NCBI RefSeq assembly: GCF_009176725.1
Contig: NZ_AP020337.1
Coordinates: 1,550,001 to 1,614,000, forward strand
Reading direction: 5' to 3'
DNA: 64,000 nt
Origin: Pseudomonas sp. KUIN-1
Lineage (GTDB): Bacteria; Pseudomonadota; Gammaproteobacteria; Pseudomonadales; Pseudomonadaceae
Shown here: positions 1 through 9,501 of the stretch, piece after piece
Layout: each line of letters begins with the position of its first letter
Numbering within the stretch: the stretch's first letter is position 1
Made by a program: the position numbers and the translations under genes
The notes under the pieces: generated by a model
What the model saw: only the letters and a program-made list of their open reading frames with translations
What the model was told of the DNA's origin: nothing
The model's database searches: none

Positions 1-546
1 GCGCCGTTCTGGCTGCAGTTGCCCGCCAGCTTCACACCGCAGCGCCTGGCCGAACTGGCCGGTTTTCTTGACGAGCTCAAGGTGTCTGTAGCAGTGGAAG
101 TGCGCAACATGGCTTTCTTCATGAAAGGTGACGAAGAGCGCATGCTCAATCGCCTGTTGCTGGACCGAGGCGTCGAGCGCATCTGCCTCGATTCGCGGGC
201 ATTGTTCAGCTGTGTCTCGAGTGATCCTGCAGTCCTGCACGCCCAATCGAAAAAGCCCAAGGTGCCGCCTCGTCCGGCTGCGCTGACGCTGTTTCCCCAA
301 GTGCGCTTCATCGGCGGTCCGGACCTGGAGGCCAACGATCAGTTTCTGCTGCAGTGGGTGGAAAAGGTCGCCGTGTGGATTGAAGAGGGGCGCACGCCGT
401 ATGTCTTCCTGCACACTCCGGACAACATCAGGGCTGCCGAGCAGGCCATGCGCTTTCACCAGCAACTGATGGCGCGATTGCCGGGCTTGCCGGCATTGTT
501 CGAACTGGATCGCGGGCCTCAGGTGGAACAGTTGGGCTTGCTCTGA
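1..546 (+). CDS. DUF72 family protein, 3' part (start lies left of the window)
   Basis: The reading frame is open from base 1 and ends at the TGA at 544-546, so about 181 C-terminal residues are visible and the start is missing. The text carries features of DUF72 (YecE-like) proteins, including an FWLQLP segment at the left edge and an FLHTPDN segment near the C-terminus. DUF72 proteins are predicted TIM-barrel-like proteins without an established biochemical role. The TTG at base 19 could be mistaken for a start, but the family similarity continues upstream of it. I am fairly sure of the family and cannot assign a function. Confidence 0.8.
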   Translation, partial: APFWLQLPASFTPQRLAELAGFLDELKVSVAVEVRNMAFFMKGDEERMLNRLLLDRGVERICLDSRALFSCVSSDPAVLHAQSKKPKVPPRPAALTLFPQVRFIGGPDLEANDQFLLQWVEKVAVWIEEGRTPYVFLHTPDNIRAAEQAMRFHQQLMARLPGLPALFELDRGPQVEQLGLL

Positions 547-679
547 GGTCTTCCAGGTGTGGGCTGAAAAAGCCTGGCCTTGCGGAGAGCACGCTTATGG
601 ATGCGCAACTGCGCTGTGTTGCCCCTGTTTACAAACGCCTCTTGCGGTTCGCCTCTGTTGCCCTGGTCAAGGGTTGAGC

Positions 680-1369
680 ATGCGCGTGCTTCTGGTATTC
701 CTGTTGCTCTGTGCAATGGCTGCGTTGGCAGTCTGGCGTGGCTGGGTCGATGTCCCCGAGCGCTGGAACCCATGGGCGCCACTGGATGTGCGGGCCGAGC
801 CCAACTTTCTGACGGCTTACAAGCTATCGCGATTGCAGAACGATCCCGCACTGTGCGATCAGGTGCTGAGTTCGTCGGGGTTGCGTTTCAGTCGCCAGGC
901 CGACAGTGATCCGTCTGCTCGTTGCCCTCTGCAAAATACCCTGCGTATCCAGGGTGGCGACGTGGCGCTGAGCAGCAGCTTTCTGGCCAGTTGCCCATTG
1001 GCGGTCGCCTATGCGCTATTTGATATCCACACGTTGCAGCCTGCCGCCCAGGCCGTTTTCGGCCAGCGGGTAGCGCGGATCGATCACTTGGGCAGCTTTG
1101 CCTGCCGCAATATCTATAACCGCACCAACGCTCGGCTCAGCCAGCATGCCACGGCCAATGCGCTGGACATGGCAGGTTTTCGCCTGGCAGACGGTCAGCG
1201 CATCGGTGTTCTACAGGACTGGAACGATGATGGGGACAAGGGGCGTTTTCTGAGGCTGTTGCGTGACGGTGCCTGCAAAAATTTCAGTACGGTGCTCGGG
1301 CCGGAGTACAACGCAGCGCATCGCGATCATTTTCACGTCGACATGGGGCGCTGGTCGGTGTGCAGGTAA
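680..1369 (+). CDS. Extensin-like domain protein, probably exported or membrane-anchored
   Basis: This is a 229-residue protein. Residues 1 to about 20 form a hydrophobic signal or anchor, followed by a globular domain matching the bacterial extensin-like C-terminal family. H156 and D163 in the HATANALD segment and the HRDHFH cluster (H214, H217, H219) resemble the zinc-binding pattern of M15-type peptidoglycan peptidases. Six cysteines (59, 82, 105, 142, 199, 228) would fit disulfides in the periplasm. I chose the ATG at 680 because it begins the signal-like segment; the frame stays open upstream to about 557 without signal character. A cell-wall role is inference from family and motif. Confidence 0.8.
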   Translation: MRVLLVFLLLCAMAALAVWRGWVDVPERWNPWAPLDVRAEPNFLTAYKLSRLQNDPALCDQVLSSSGLRFSRQADSDPSARCPLQNTLRIQGGDVALSSSFLASCPLAVAYALFDIHTLQPAAQAVFGQRVARIDHLGSFACRNIYNRTNARLSQHATANALDMAGFRLADGQRIGVLQDWNDDGDKGRFLRLLRDGACKNFSTVLGPEYNAAHRDHFHVDMGRWSVCR

Positions 1370-1405
1370 AGCCGCGGTAAGCTGCCGGCAGGAAGCGTTC
1401 GGGGC

Positions 1406-2029
1406 TTATGCCGCCATCCGCAGGTTTTGCAGGATCAGCGGGCGTGCCCAGCCGTTCTCGTAGTCGAACTGGCGTTGTTGGGCGGCGATGGTCTGCTCAT
1501 CCAGGGGCAGGGCAGGCTTGTCGGCCAGTTCCCATTCAAATTCGGCAATCGGCAGATGAAGCGGGCGTGGCTGCGGGCCAGGGCCTGGTTTGACGCTATC
1601 GTCATACGGATTCAGAACGGTAGGGCGTACCCAGTGGCTCTCGAATTCCAGATGGCGTTGCTGTTCGATCATTTCAGCCATGCTGAACGGCTCGGCAGGC
1701 GGAGGCAGCAGATCAAGGTCGAACTCGGCAATCGGCAGGAACAGCGGCTCTGGAGGCTTGACCTCGGTGTCGGTGACCGGGCAGGTACGTTGCTCGACGA
1801 TTTTGCTCAGGGTTTTTGCGCCAGCGACCGGTTCGCCTGTTTCTACATCCACCTCAACGGCCGTCGGGTGCACGGGGACTGAAGCGCTTTCACTGACCTG
1901 ATCCGCCATCGCCCGGGCAAATGCATCCGACCACAGCTGCGTCACACCACCCAGTGTGCGGCTGTTGCGTACGCTAAAGTCGCCTGAGTGCGACAAATAG
2001 CCGATGGATGATTGAACAATCTCTGACAT
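1406..2029 (-). CDS. Hypothetical protein with two 46-residue repeats
   Basis: I recognise no characterised family. The 207-residue protein is acidic and proline-rich and has no signal peptide or membrane segment. Residues 95-140 and 156-201 are ungapped repeats with a period of exactly 61. Each contains PIAEF, then QQR, then W-x-RP, and about 20 of 46 positions are identical. The N-terminal 90 residues are unrelated to the repeats. The start is set at the ATG at 2029; an in-frame start at 2059 is possible but adds only ten residues. The gene is divergent from rsmJ, with about 100 bases between their starts. Repeated short modules suggest a binding or scaffold role, which is only a guess. Confidence 0.7.
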   Translation of the reverse strand: MSEIVQSSIGYLSHSGDFSVRNSRTLGGVTQLWSDAFARAMADQVSESASVPVHPTAVEVDVETGEPVAGAKTLSKIVEQRTCPVTDTEVKPPEPLFLPIAEFDLDLLPPPAEPFSMAEMIEQQRHLEFESHWVRPTVLNPYDDSVKPGPGPQPRPLHLPIAEFEWELADKPALPLDEQTIAAQQRQFDYENGWARPLILQNLRMAA

Positions 2030-2125
2030 AGCGATCAGTACTGGCCTTGGGTCTGGCAAAATGCCGGATACTTGGTTATCGGCAGGCTTTGCCGAACATT
2101 AACAATTTTTGAGTGTGTAAACGCA

Positions 2126-2935
2126 ATGATTGAGCAGCAAGCAGGCAGTCGTATCCGGGTCGAAGCCCTGGCCGTTGGCGGACAGGAGCAGGCGGCGCAA
2201 TGGGCGCAGCGCCTGGGCCTGCCGTTGACCGATGCGCACGCTGATTTTGCACTGCAGCTTACTGACGAAGGGCTGCAGTTGCAGCAATTGGGCGATGATG
2301 CGCCAGGCGCGGTACGTGTCGATTTTGTCGAGGGCGCAGTGGCTCATCGGCGACTGTTCGGTGGTGGGACCGGGCAGATGATTGCCAAGGCGGTTGGTAT
2401 TCAGCCAGGCATTCGCCCCAGCGTGCTGGATGCAACGGCAGGGCTTGGCAAGGATGCGTTCGTGCTGGCAAGTCTCGGTTGCGACATGAGCCTGATCGAG
2501 CGTCAGCCGATCATCGCTGCATTGCTGGAGGATGGTCTGGCCCGCGGGCGCGGTGATCGTGACGTCGGTTCGATCATTGCCCGGATGCGCCTGTTGACCG
2601 GCAACTCGATCGACCTCATCCGCGCCTGGACAGGCGAGCCGCCCCAGGTGATCTACCTGGACCCGATGTTCCCGCATCGGGAAAAGACCGCCCTGGTGAA
2701 AAAGGAAATGCGTCTGTTCCGGCCGCTGGTCGGTGATGACATGGACGCGCCAGCCTTGCTGGAAGCCGCGCTGGCGCTTGCCACCCACCGCGTGGTGGTC
2801 AAACGCCCGCGCAAGGCCCCCTGCATCGACGGCCTTAAGCCGGGCTATGCGCTGGACGGCAAATCCAGCCGCTACGACATTTACCCGAAGAAAGCCTTGA
2901 AGCCCAAGGCAGCCACAGACGAGAGCGGTGCATAG
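2126..2935 (+). CDS. rsmJ: 16S rRNA (guanine1516-N2)-methyltransferase RsmJ
   Basis: RsmJ transfers a methyl group from S-adenosylmethionine to N2 of G1516 in 16S rRNA on the small subunit. The 269-residue product carries the Rossmann motif I ([11 protein letters not shown]) and the DPMFPHR catalytic segment typical of this YhiQ/RsmJ family, and its length is close to the E. coli enzyme (about 250). The ATG at 2126 is preferred because the upstream in-frame codons from 2072 encode residues with no family character. It is a single-gene unit convergent with the DUF4197 gene, and a hairpin separates the two. Confidence 0.92.
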   Translation: MIEQQAGSRIRVEALAVGGQEQAAQWAQRLGLPLTDAHADFALQLTDEGLQLQQLGDDAPGAVRVDFVEGAVAHRRLFGGGTGQMIAKAVGIQPGIRPSVLDATAGLGKDAFVLASLGCDMSLIERQPIIAALLEDGLARGRGDRDVGSIIARMRLLTGNSIDLIRAWTGEPPQVIYLDPMFPHREKTALVKKEMRLFRPLVGDDMDAPALLEAALALATHRVVVKRPRKAPCIDGLKPGYALDGKSSRYDIYPKKALKPKAATDESGA

Positions 2936-2975
2936 CGCCTATCGTCGACGGCCTGAGCCCGAATCAAACGCAGAT

Positions 2976-2995
2976 GCGCCTGTAAATACAGGCGC
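2976..2995. terminator. Hairpin between convergent rsmJ and DUF4197 genes
   Basis: GCGCCTGT and ACAGGCGC form a perfect 8-bp stem with an AAAT loop. There is no clear U-tract on either side, so it is a possible bidirectional terminator rather than a textbook one. Its position between two converging stop codons supports that role. Confidence 0.5.
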
Positions 2996-3006
2996 GAATC
3001 CCGCAC

Positions 3007-3696
3007 TCAAAGTGCGCCAAACACTTTCTTCGCCAGGCCCGTAGCGGCGGCAGCAGGGTTGGCGCGAATGCTTTCTTCCTGTTTGGCGATCATTTCGAAC
3101 AGCCCGTTCAGCGCTTGCTCGGTCACGTAGCCTTCAAGGTTGGCATTTTTGCTGTCAAGCGCGCCAAGTGCTGCCGCTTTGCCGGCAAAGGCGTTGTACT
3201 TCTGGGCCAGGCCCACCTGATCGGTGGACTTCTTGACGATAGGCAGGAACTTGGCGCGAATCTGCTCGCGGCTGGTGCTGCTCAGGTACTGGGTGGCCGA
3301 GTCCTTGCCACCGCCGAGAATGGCTTTGGCGTCGGTTACGCTCATCTTTTTCACTGCGTCTACAAGCAGGGCCTGAGCTTGAGGCACGGCGGCTTCGGCG
3401 GCCTGGTTCATGCTGGTTTCCAGCTGATCGACCTGAGTGCCCATGCCGAGCATTTTCATTTTTTTCGCGATCTGGCCGAGTTTGCCCGGCAGCTCGATAC
3501 GTACCTCTTCATTTTTGCTGAAGCCACCGGGCACGCCGAGCTGTTTGACGGCGACCTGTGCGCCTTGAGTCAGGGCATCCTTGAGTCCTCCGGTCGCGTC
3601 CGATTGCGAGAGGTCGCTCAGCGACAGGGCGAAGACGTTGGCCGACAGCAGAAGGCCAGCGCACAGGCCGGCCAGGGTGAAGGAAAAACGAGGCAT
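3007..3696 (-). CDS. DUF4197 domain protein, predicted secreted
   Basis: This is a 229-residue protein with a clear signal peptide (about residues 1-23, ending in VFA-L). The mature part matches DUF4197, a family of periplasmic or secreted proteins of unknown function in proteobacteria. Family landmarks include the LSDLS segment at the start of the mature protein and LPGKL/AKKMKMLGMG in the first third. A GGAAG ribosome-binding site lies 5 bases upstream of the ATG at 3696. It appears to be monocistronic. No catalytic motif is visible. Confidence 0.85.
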   Translation of the reverse strand: MPRFSFTLAGLCAGLLLSANVFALSLSDLSQSDATGGLKDALTQGAQVAVKQLGVPGGFSKNEEVRIELPGKLGQIAKKMKMLGMGTQVDQLETSMNQAAEAAVPQAQALLVDAVKKMSVTDAKAILGGGKDSATQYLSSTSREQIRAKFLPIVKKSTDQVGLAQKYNAFAGKAAALGALDSKNANLEGYVTEQALNGLFEMIAKQEESIRANPAAAATGLAKKVFGAL

Positions 3697-3850
3697 GAGA
3701 GCTTCCTTGTTGAAGTGGGTTCTGACCTGAACCCGGGTCGATAGTGGTGCGGTGCGTGATCAAGCGTATCAGGAAGTCGCAACAGGCACTTGCGCCCGTG
3801 AGCGATGCACGTCAATCGATGTCGGGGGTGATGAAGCCTTGTGAAACGAC

Positions 3851-3874
3851 AACGGCGCGTGAAGGCGCGCCGTT
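3851..3874 (-). terminator. Hairpin downstream of the YbaY-like gene
   Basis: AACGGCGCG pairs with CGCGCCGTT (9 bp) around a 6-base loop. On the minus strand it is followed by a short T-rich run, which suits termination of the gene ending at 3901. The tract is broken by G and C, so it may be a weak terminator. Confidence 0.6.
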
Positions 3875-3900
3875 GAAGGGAGCAAGCAGTGTCGAACGGA

Positions 3901-4251
3901 TTAGCCGGCTGCCTGAATGACCTTGATTTTCAGGCCGCTCTGGTCCTGGTTGGTCAGTTCAACAGGATGAACAGTGTCGTTGATCCAGATAAGTTTGCCG
4001 TCATGTTCGATGCGTGCCGACAGTGCATAGCTGCGACCCTGAATGGGGTAGCGATCTGCGGCATAGCCCAGTTCAAACCGCAGTGGCACCTGGCTGGTAA
4101 TGTGTGTTTCGCTGACGTCGATGACAGGGGCCAGAACATCAGCAAGGCTGATGTCACTCAGGGTGACAGTGAGCTTGCAGTCCGCTGGCAGCAGGATGCG
4201 TGGCAGGTAATAAACTTCACCCTGAAGGCGTACTAGGGGTTCGCTGGACAT
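3901..4251 (-). CDS. YbaY/YscW-type domain protein without signal peptide
   Basis: The 116-residue product fits the YbaY-like lipoprotein domain: a beta-sandwich with a Y-LP-R-LLP start, a DIS-ADV segment and a central VPLRFEL-Y motif. YbaY and YscW family members are usually outer-membrane lipoproteins. This one begins directly with the domain and shows neither a signal peptide nor a lipobox, so it may act in the cytoplasm or the start may be lost. GGAA precedes the ATG at 4251 with good spacing, which supports this start. Function is unknown. It stands alone between the DUF4197 gene and plsB. Confidence 0.7.
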   Translation of the reverse strand: MSSEPLVRLQGEVYYLPRILLPADCKLTVTLSDISLADVLAPVIDVSETHITSQVPLRFELGYAADRYPIQGRSYALSARIEHDGKLIWINDTVHPVELTNQDQSGLKIKVIQAAG

Positions 4252-4364
4252 TTCAATTTCCTTATTGAGTGTGGGTACCAGTCATTGGCACAAACCACAC
4301 CTTAGCAACTGCCGGGAGGCATAAAGCACTCGTCTAAAGATCCCCGGCTAATTGCGGAAAATCC

Positions 4365-6866
4365 CTACGCTGCGCCTTGATCGGTTCCCGCTTCCTGCTC
4401 CTCTTCATTGCTGTGCAAGGCCACTTGCCGAATCGAAAGACGGATTTCGGCAGGCAATACCCGCTTGGCCGCACCTTCTGCCAGTTCGCCCAGCATCGGG
4501 TGATAGCTCAGCTTGCCGGCGCTGTCCTTGCGCAGTACGCCCAGGTCCAGCAGGGTCTGGATGAAGTGCCGGAACAGGCTCTTGTCGAAGAACTCCGGCG
4601 CATTGAGGCCATGCAGAATCGACAGGCGCTGGGCCATGACCGTGCACAGGTCCTCAAGCTGCTCGGGGCTCAGCGTGTTCTGCCCGCTGTTGAGCAACAA
4701 GGCAATCGCCATGTAGAAGCGCTGCAGGGTCTGGGCGATGGCGCGCGACAACAGGGTCAGCAATACGAACTCGCGGGAACTGGGCTCCGGGCGCACGTAG
4801 GCGTCCTTTTTGAAGCGCAACAGACCTTGTTCCACGAACGCTGCCAGCCACTGATCGACCACGTCATCCAGTTCGTTCAGCGGCCAGCGAATGAACAATT
4901 CCGATTGCAGGAACGGATACAGCGCACGTGTGTAGCGCAGGATCTGTTCACGGGTCATGCGCGACGAGCTCTGGAAAAAGCTCGCCAGCAGCGAGGGCAG
5001 GGCGAAGATGTGCAGGACGTTGTTGCGGTAATAGGTCATCAGCACCGCATTCTGTTCGTTCAGGTACAGAATTTTGCCCAGCGCGTCTTTTTGCTCGGCG
5101 AGCAGGTCCATGCCTTTGACATGCTCGATCAATGAGCGGCCATCACCTTCCGGCAACGTCGTGTGCGGGGAGTACGGAACGGCGCGCAGCAGGGTCAGGT
5201 ACAGGTCGAGAACCCGCTCCATGGCCTGATCGTCCAGCGCCAGTCTTTGCGTCGACAATAACGCCACGGCAACCAGGTTCATCGGGTTGACGGCAGCGGC
5301 TTCGTTCAGGTGCTGAGCCACACGCTCGCCCAGACGGTGCGTGGTCTCGCTCAGCCATTCGGGGCGAAATTGCGGGTCCAGTTGCTGTTCGCGCCAGTCC
5401 GGTTGTTCGCCATCGAGAAACTCGGCCAGTTTGATCGGCGCACCGAAGTTCACTGAGACCTGGCCGAAGCGCTGCTTCAGCGCGCCGATGACTTTGAAGA
5501 TATCGAAGATCGACTCTTTCTTCTTGGTTGCTCCGCGCAGTTCGCCCAGATAAGTACGGCCTTCCAGTACGCGCTCGTAACCGATGTACACCGGGATGAA
5601 GACGATAGGCATCCGCGAGTTGCGCAGAAAGCTGCGCAGGGTAATGGCGAGCATGCCGGTTTTCGGTTGCAGCATGCGCCCGGTGCGCGAGCGACCGCCT
5701 TCGACAAAGTATTCGACCGGAAAGCCCTTGATGAACAGCGTGTGCAGGTATTCGGTGAACACCGCCGTATACAGCGGGTTGCCCTTGAACGTGCGGCGCA
5801 TGAAAAATGCCCCGCCACGTCGCAGCAGGCCGCCGACCACAGGCATATTCAGGTTGATGCCGGCGGCGATGTGCGGCGGCGTGAGGCCGTTGCGAAACAG
5901 CAGGTAAGACAGCAGCAGGTAATCGATATGGCTGCGGTGGCAGGGGACATAAATGACCTCATGTCCCGGCGCGACTTCCTGAACGCCTTCGATGTGGCTG
6001 ACCTTGATGCCGTCGTAGATCTTGTTCCAGAACCAGCTGAGCACCACTTCCATGAAGCGGATCACTGAATAGGTGTAGTCCGAGGCGATCTCGTTGCCGT
6101 AGCTCAGCGCCCGTTCCCGCGCCTTTTCCTGGGTGATGTGTTCACGCTCGGCTTCTTCGATGATCGCCTGCTTGACCAGCGGCTCGTCCAGCAGACCTTT
6201 GACCACCGTGCGCCGGTGCGAAACGTCGGGACCGATCACGGCACTTTTCAGGTTGCGAAAGTGCACGCGCAGCAGACGTTGGGTCATGCGCAGGGTCAGT
6301 TCGTAACCTTTGTTTTCACCCACCAGTTCGCGCATGTGGATAGGCGCGGAAAACTGCACGCGGGTCTTGCGGCCCAGAATCAGAATGCTGACCAGGCGAC
6401 GTAAGCGGCCGGTCACCGCCCAGCTGTCGGCAAACAGCAGCTTCCAGGCACTGGACTCGCGGTCAGGCGACTGGCCCCAGAACACGCTCACCGGGATGAT
6501 CTGCGCGTCTTCGCCGGGGTTCTGGCTGACGGCTGCGACCACACGCTCCAGCGTCGGAGGCGCACCACGCTTGTCCTGGCGACCGAGCCAGTCGGGGGAG
6601 GGGGTCAGGTAAAAGAATGCGGCCGGCTCGATCAGGTTGCCGACCGCTACCGACAGCACCGGACGAGGCAGACCGGCCTTGCGGCATTCTGTGTCGATCA
6701 CTGCCAGATCGCTGATCGACGGCGATTGCAGTGCATAGAACACCGGGCGGCTGCGGTCCAGATTCAGCGTAAAAGACGATTGATTGATGGTTTCCGAGCG
6801 AACCCAGAGATACAACAAACGGCGCAGGGTGCCGAACACAAGGCGACGGAATGGAGAGCGGGTCAT
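4365..6866 (-). CDS. plsB: Glycerol-3-phosphate 1-O-acyltransferase PlsB
   Basis: PlsB catalyses the first committed step of phospholipid synthesis, acylating position 1 of sn-glycerol-3-phosphate with acyl-ACP or acyl-CoA at the inner membrane. The product is 833 residues, close to the usual length of about 800-830. The acyltransferase block I is visible as the HRSHID (H-x4-D) motif near residue 310, followed by the FMRRTF and VEGGRSRTG blocks that bind glycerol-3-phosphate. It is read alone on the minus strand. The C-terminus ends in an acidic and polar tail. Confidence 0.96.
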   Translation of the reverse strand: MTRSPFRRLVFGTLRRLLYLWVRSETINQSSFTLNLDRSRPVFYALQSPSISDLAVIDTECRKAGLPRPVLSVAVGNLIEPAAFFYLTPSPDWLGRQDKRGAPPTLERVVAAVSQNPGEDAQIIPVSVFWGQSPDRESSAWKLLFADSWAVTGRLRRLVSILILGRKTRVQFSAPIHMRELVGENKGYELTLRMTQRLLRVHFRNLKSAVIGPDVSHRRTVVKGLLDEPLVKQAIIEEAEREHITQEKARERALSYGNEIASDYTYSVIRFMEVVLSWFWNKIYDGIKVSHIEGVQEVAPGHEVIYVPCHRSHIDYLLLSYLLFRNGLTPPHIAAGINLNMPVVGGLLRRGGAFFMRRTFKGNPLYTAVFTEYLHTLFIKGFPVEYFVEGGRSRTGRMLQPKTGMLAITLRSFLRNSRMPIVFIPVYIGYERVLEGRTYLGELRGATKKKESIFDIFKVIGALKQRFGQVSVNFGAPIKLAEFLDGEQPDWREQQLDPQFRPEWLSETTHRLGERVAQHLNEAAAVNPMNLVAVALLSTQRLALDDQAMERVLDLYLTLLRAVPYSPHTTLPEGDGRSLIEHVKGMDLLAEQKDALGKILYLNEQNAVLMTYYRNNVLHIFALPSLLASFFQSSSRMTREQILRYTRALYPFLQSELFIRWPLNELDDVVDQWLAAFVEQGLLRFKKDAYVRPEPSSREFVLLTLLSRAIAQTLQRFYMAIALLLNSGQNTLSPEQLEDLCTVMAQRLSILHGLNAPEFFDKSLFRHFIQTLLDLGVLRKDSAGKLSYHPMLGELAEGAAKRVLPAEIRLSIRQVALHSNEEEQEAGTDQGAA

Positions 6867-7044
6867 ACGGCTTCTGCTGAGTGAGGGGCGGGCGATTGCC
6901 CTGGATGGGCGCCAGTGTGACGTATCCCGAAGCGATCGGCAAAAGCGCCGGTGCGCGCGCTGAACGGATCACGTCTGAATGACCGCTTGCCGAGCCGGGC
7001 TCACCTGACGACGGCACGTATCAGGAACGTCGCGGCGAAAAATC

Positions 7045-7422
7045 CTACGCGGTTCGCCAGGTAATCTCTTCCTCACCGTCGGCACTCACGCGTATCCAGC
7101 GGTCGGCCGTCTCGTCGCTTTCTTCTTCAACCCAGGTGCCCGGGGCGCAACGTACTTCGACGTTCAATGCCTTGAATGCGGCGCGAGCACAGGCGATGTC
7201 GTCTTCCCACGGGGTCTGATCGCTGTCCAGGTGCAGGCTGTTCCATTTACCGACCGCTCTGGGCAGCCAGGTCACGGCGACAGTGCCCGCGGTGCATTTC
7301 CAGGTCTGGCCTTTCTGCTTCCAATCGCTGCAAAAGCCCAGCGCTTTGCCGAGCCACTGGGCGATTGCCTTGTGATCGACGTCTTCGTCTTTCAGGTAAA
7401 TCTCGATATCGGGTTGGCGCAT
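7045..7422 (-). CDS. Conserved hypothetical protein, 125 residues
   Basis: I do not recognise a characterised family. The protein is soluble and acidic, with an aspartate-rich N-terminal segment (YLKDEDVDHKA) and several tryptophans (SDWKQKGQTW, TWLPRAVGKW). It has no signal peptide or membrane helix. It sits between plsB and the rlmA-like gene on the same strand. Only about 20 bases separate the rlmA stop (7442) from this start (7422), so it is probably the last gene of a dapE-rlmA-unknown transcript. Codon use is like its neighbours. Probably a real Pseudomonas gene of unknown role. Confidence 0.75.
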   Translation of the reverse strand: MRQPDIEIYLKDEDVDHKAIAQWLGKALGFCSDWKQKGQTWKCTAGTVAVTWLPRAVGKWNSLHLDSDQTPWEDDIACARAAFKALNVEVRCAPGTWVEEESDETADRWIRVSADGEEEITWRTA

Positions 7423-7441
7423 GGGGGCCTCTGTTGAATGC

Positions 7442-8251
7442 TTATTGCAGCACGAAATAATCGTAGCGCATGGAAACGGTGACCTTGAAAGGTCCTGGTT
7501 GCTCGATGACCGCTGCCCGACGTTCGGCGCTGGCGCGCCAGCCGTGCGGTGTCATGGCCAGCAGATCGGCGCGGGACTGGCCGTCGATCAGCTTCAGCGT
7601 GTAGCGCAGTGTTTCGCTGTGTTGCAACTGCATGCCTTGCGGCACCAGTGACAGGTGCTTGTCGTCTGCGTAATCGCGCACTTCATCATAGAGCCGCTGA
7701 CGCAGCTCCATCAGATGCTCGCTGGTCGGGCCGACCCGCATCAGTCCGCCGCCAGGGGTCAGCAAACGCTTGGCTTCCTGCCAGTCCAGCGGGCTGAACA
7801 CGCTGGCCAGAAACTGGCAGCTGGCATCCGCAAGTGGCACACGGGCCATGCTGGCGACCATCCAGGTCAGCGCCGGATCACGACGACAGGCGCGTTTGAC
7901 CGCCTCGCGGGAGATGTCCAGCGCATAGCCATCGGCATGCGGCAAGGCTTCGGCAATCTGCGCGGTGTAATAACCTTCGCCACAACCGATGTCCAGCCAA
8001 TGCGCGGGGGATCGCTCGGCGGCCAGTTCAGCCAGTCGCCGGGCTACCGGCGCGTAGTGCCCGGCGTTGAGAAAATCGCGTCGCGCCTCGACCATGGCCT
8101 GATTGTCGCCCGGGTCGCGGCTGTTCTTGTGCTGCACCGGCAACAGGTTCAGATAACCCTGACGGGCTCGGTCGAAACGATGATTGGCCGGGCACACCAC
8201 GCCGTTGTCGGCAGTGCTGAGCGGCGCTGAGCAGATCGGGCAGGTCAGCAT
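7442..8251 (-). CDS. rlmA: RlmA-like 23S rRNA guanine-N1 methyltransferase
   Basis: RlmA methylates N1 of a guanosine in helix 35 of 23S rRNA (G745 in E. coli). The 269-residue protein has the family's N-terminal zinc knuckle (CPIC, then C-x3-H), the conserved RQGYLNLL segment, and the SAM-binding LDIGCGEGYY motif near residue 86. Its ATG overlaps the dapE stop by one base (TGATG), indicating translational coupling. The exact target base (G745 versus the G748 type) cannot be read from the sequence. Confidence 0.88.
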   Translation of the reverse strand: MLTCPICSAPLSTADNGVVCPANHRFDRARQGYLNLLPVQHKNSRDPGDNQAMVEARRDFLNAGHYAPVARRLAELAAERSPAHWLDIGCGEGYYTAQIAEALPHADGYALDISREAVKRACRRDPALTWMVASMARVPLADASCQFLASVFSPLDWQEAKRLLTPGGGLMRVGPTSEHLMELRQRLYDEVRDYADDKHLSLVPQGMQLQHSETLRYTLKLIDGQSRADLLAMTPHGWRASAERRAAVIEQPGPFKVTVSMRYDYFVLQ

Positions 8252-9402
8252 CAGGCGAGCAACTTGACCAGAGTCTGGTAGTAGATCTCGGTCAGCACAT
8301 CGAGGTCGCTGGCCAGAATACGTTCGTTGACCTGATGGATCGTTGCGTTGACCGGCCCCAGCTCGACCACTTGGGTACCGAGGGTGGCGATGAAGCGACC
8401 GTCGGAGGTTCCGCCGCTGGTTGAGGCTTTAGTCTCACGGCCGGTGACGCTTTTGATGCTGGAAGACACGGCGTCCAGCAACGCGCCCGGTTCGGTGAGG
8501 AACGGCAGGCCGGACAATGCCCAGTCCACGTGCCAGTCCAGTTCATGCCTGTCGAGGATATCGGCAACGCGCTGCTGCAGACCTTCGACGGTCGACTCGG
8601 TGGAAAAACGGAAATTGAAGACCGCCACCAGATCGCCGGGGATGACATTGGTGGCGCCGGTGCCAGCGTTCAGGTTGGAGATCTGGAAGCTGGTCGGCGG
8701 GAAGAAGTCGTTACCGTGGTCCCAGTGCTCGGCGGCCAGTTCGGCCAGGGCCGGCGCGGCCAGGTGAATCGGATTCTTCGCCAGATGCGGGTAAGCGACA
8801 TGGCCCTGCTTGCCGCGTACCGTCAGCGTGGCGCCCAGCGAACCGCGCCGACCGTTCTTGACCACATCGCCGACCAGCGTGGTGCTCGACGGCTCGCCGA
8901 CGATGCACCAGTCCAGACGCTCGTTACGCGCTGCGAGGCGTTCGACCACGGCTTTGGTGCCGTGATGCGCCGGGCCTTCTTCGTCGCTGGTGATCAGAAA
9001 TGCCACCGAGCCCTTGTGATCAGGGTGGTCGGCGACAAAGCGTTCGGCCGCCACCAGCATGGCCGCCAGACTGCCTTTCATGTCTGCCGCGCCGCGTCCG
9101 CAGAGCATGCCGTGCTCGTCGATCAACGCATCGAACGGGTCGTTCTGCCAGTTCTGCAGCGGCCCGGTCGGCACCACGTCGGTATGCCCGGCGAAACACA
9201 GTACCGGGCCGTCGGTAGTGCCGTGGGTGGCCCAGAAGTTGTCGACGTCTTCGATACGCATTGGCTCCAGCTTGAAGCCGGCATCGCCCAGGCGCTGCAT
9301 CATCACGGTCTGGCAATCGGCATCGACCGGCGTCACTGACGGACGGCGGATCAGATCGCAGGCGAGTTGGAGGGTGGGCGAGAGGTCGGCTGGGGCCGTC
9401 AT
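8251..9402 (-). CDS. dapE: Succinyl-diaminopimelate desuccinylase DapE
   Basis: DapE hydrolyses N-succinyl-LL-diaminopimelate to LL-diaminopimelate and succinate in lysine and peptidoglycan precursor synthesis. The 383-residue M20-family protein shows the metal-binding [11 protein letters not shown] motif (near residue 72) and the GRGAADMKG motif, then the catalytic DEEGPA segment. It is the first gene of a run with the rlmA-like gene. dapD and dapC, which act earlier in the same pathway, lie 5-9 kb away on the same strand in separate units. Confidence 0.96.
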   Translation of the reverse strand: MTAPADLSPTLQLACDLIRRPSVTPVDADCQTVMMQRLGDAGFKLEPMRIEDVDNFWATHGTTDGPVLCFAGHTDVVPTGPLQNWQNDPFDALIDEHGMLCGRGAADMKGSLAAMLVAAERFVADHPDHKGSVAFLITSDEEGPAHHGTKAVVERLAARNERLDWCIVGEPSSTTLVGDVVKNGRRGSLGATLTVRGKQGHVAYPHLAKNPIHLAAPALAELAAEHWDHGNDFFPPTSFQISNLNAGTGATNVIPGDLVAVFNFRFSTESTVEGLQQRVADILDRHELDWHVDWALSGLPFLTEPGALLDAVSSSIKSVTGRETKASTSGGTSDGRFIATLGTQVVELGPVNATIHQVNERILASDLDVLTEIYYQTLVKLLA

Positions 9403-9456
9403 GTACAGAACTCCGGTAGCAAGACTTTGGGCGCGAAAAGGCGGATATCTTAAAGC

Positions 9457-9483
9457 AAAACGACGACCTGAGGCCGTCGTTTA
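9457..9483 (-). terminator. Intrinsic terminator after the ndvB-like gene
   Basis: AAACGACG and CGTCGTTT form an 8-bp stem with a 9-base loop, followed on the minus strand by a T-rich run. It lies just after the ndvB-like stop (9502) and before dapE, so it should separate the two transcripts. Confidence 0.75.
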
Positions 9484-9501
9484 TCGTGCCCGGTGGATAT
9501 G

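Noticed and set aside
3115..3744. 209-codon plus-strand frame opposite the DUF4197 gene
   Set aside because: The minus-strand reading has a proper signal peptide and ribosome-binding site; the plus-strand reading has neither.
6463..7017. 184-codon minus-strand frame overlapping the plsB start
   Set aside because: Most of it is a shifted reading of plsB, and the rest is the plsB upstream region.
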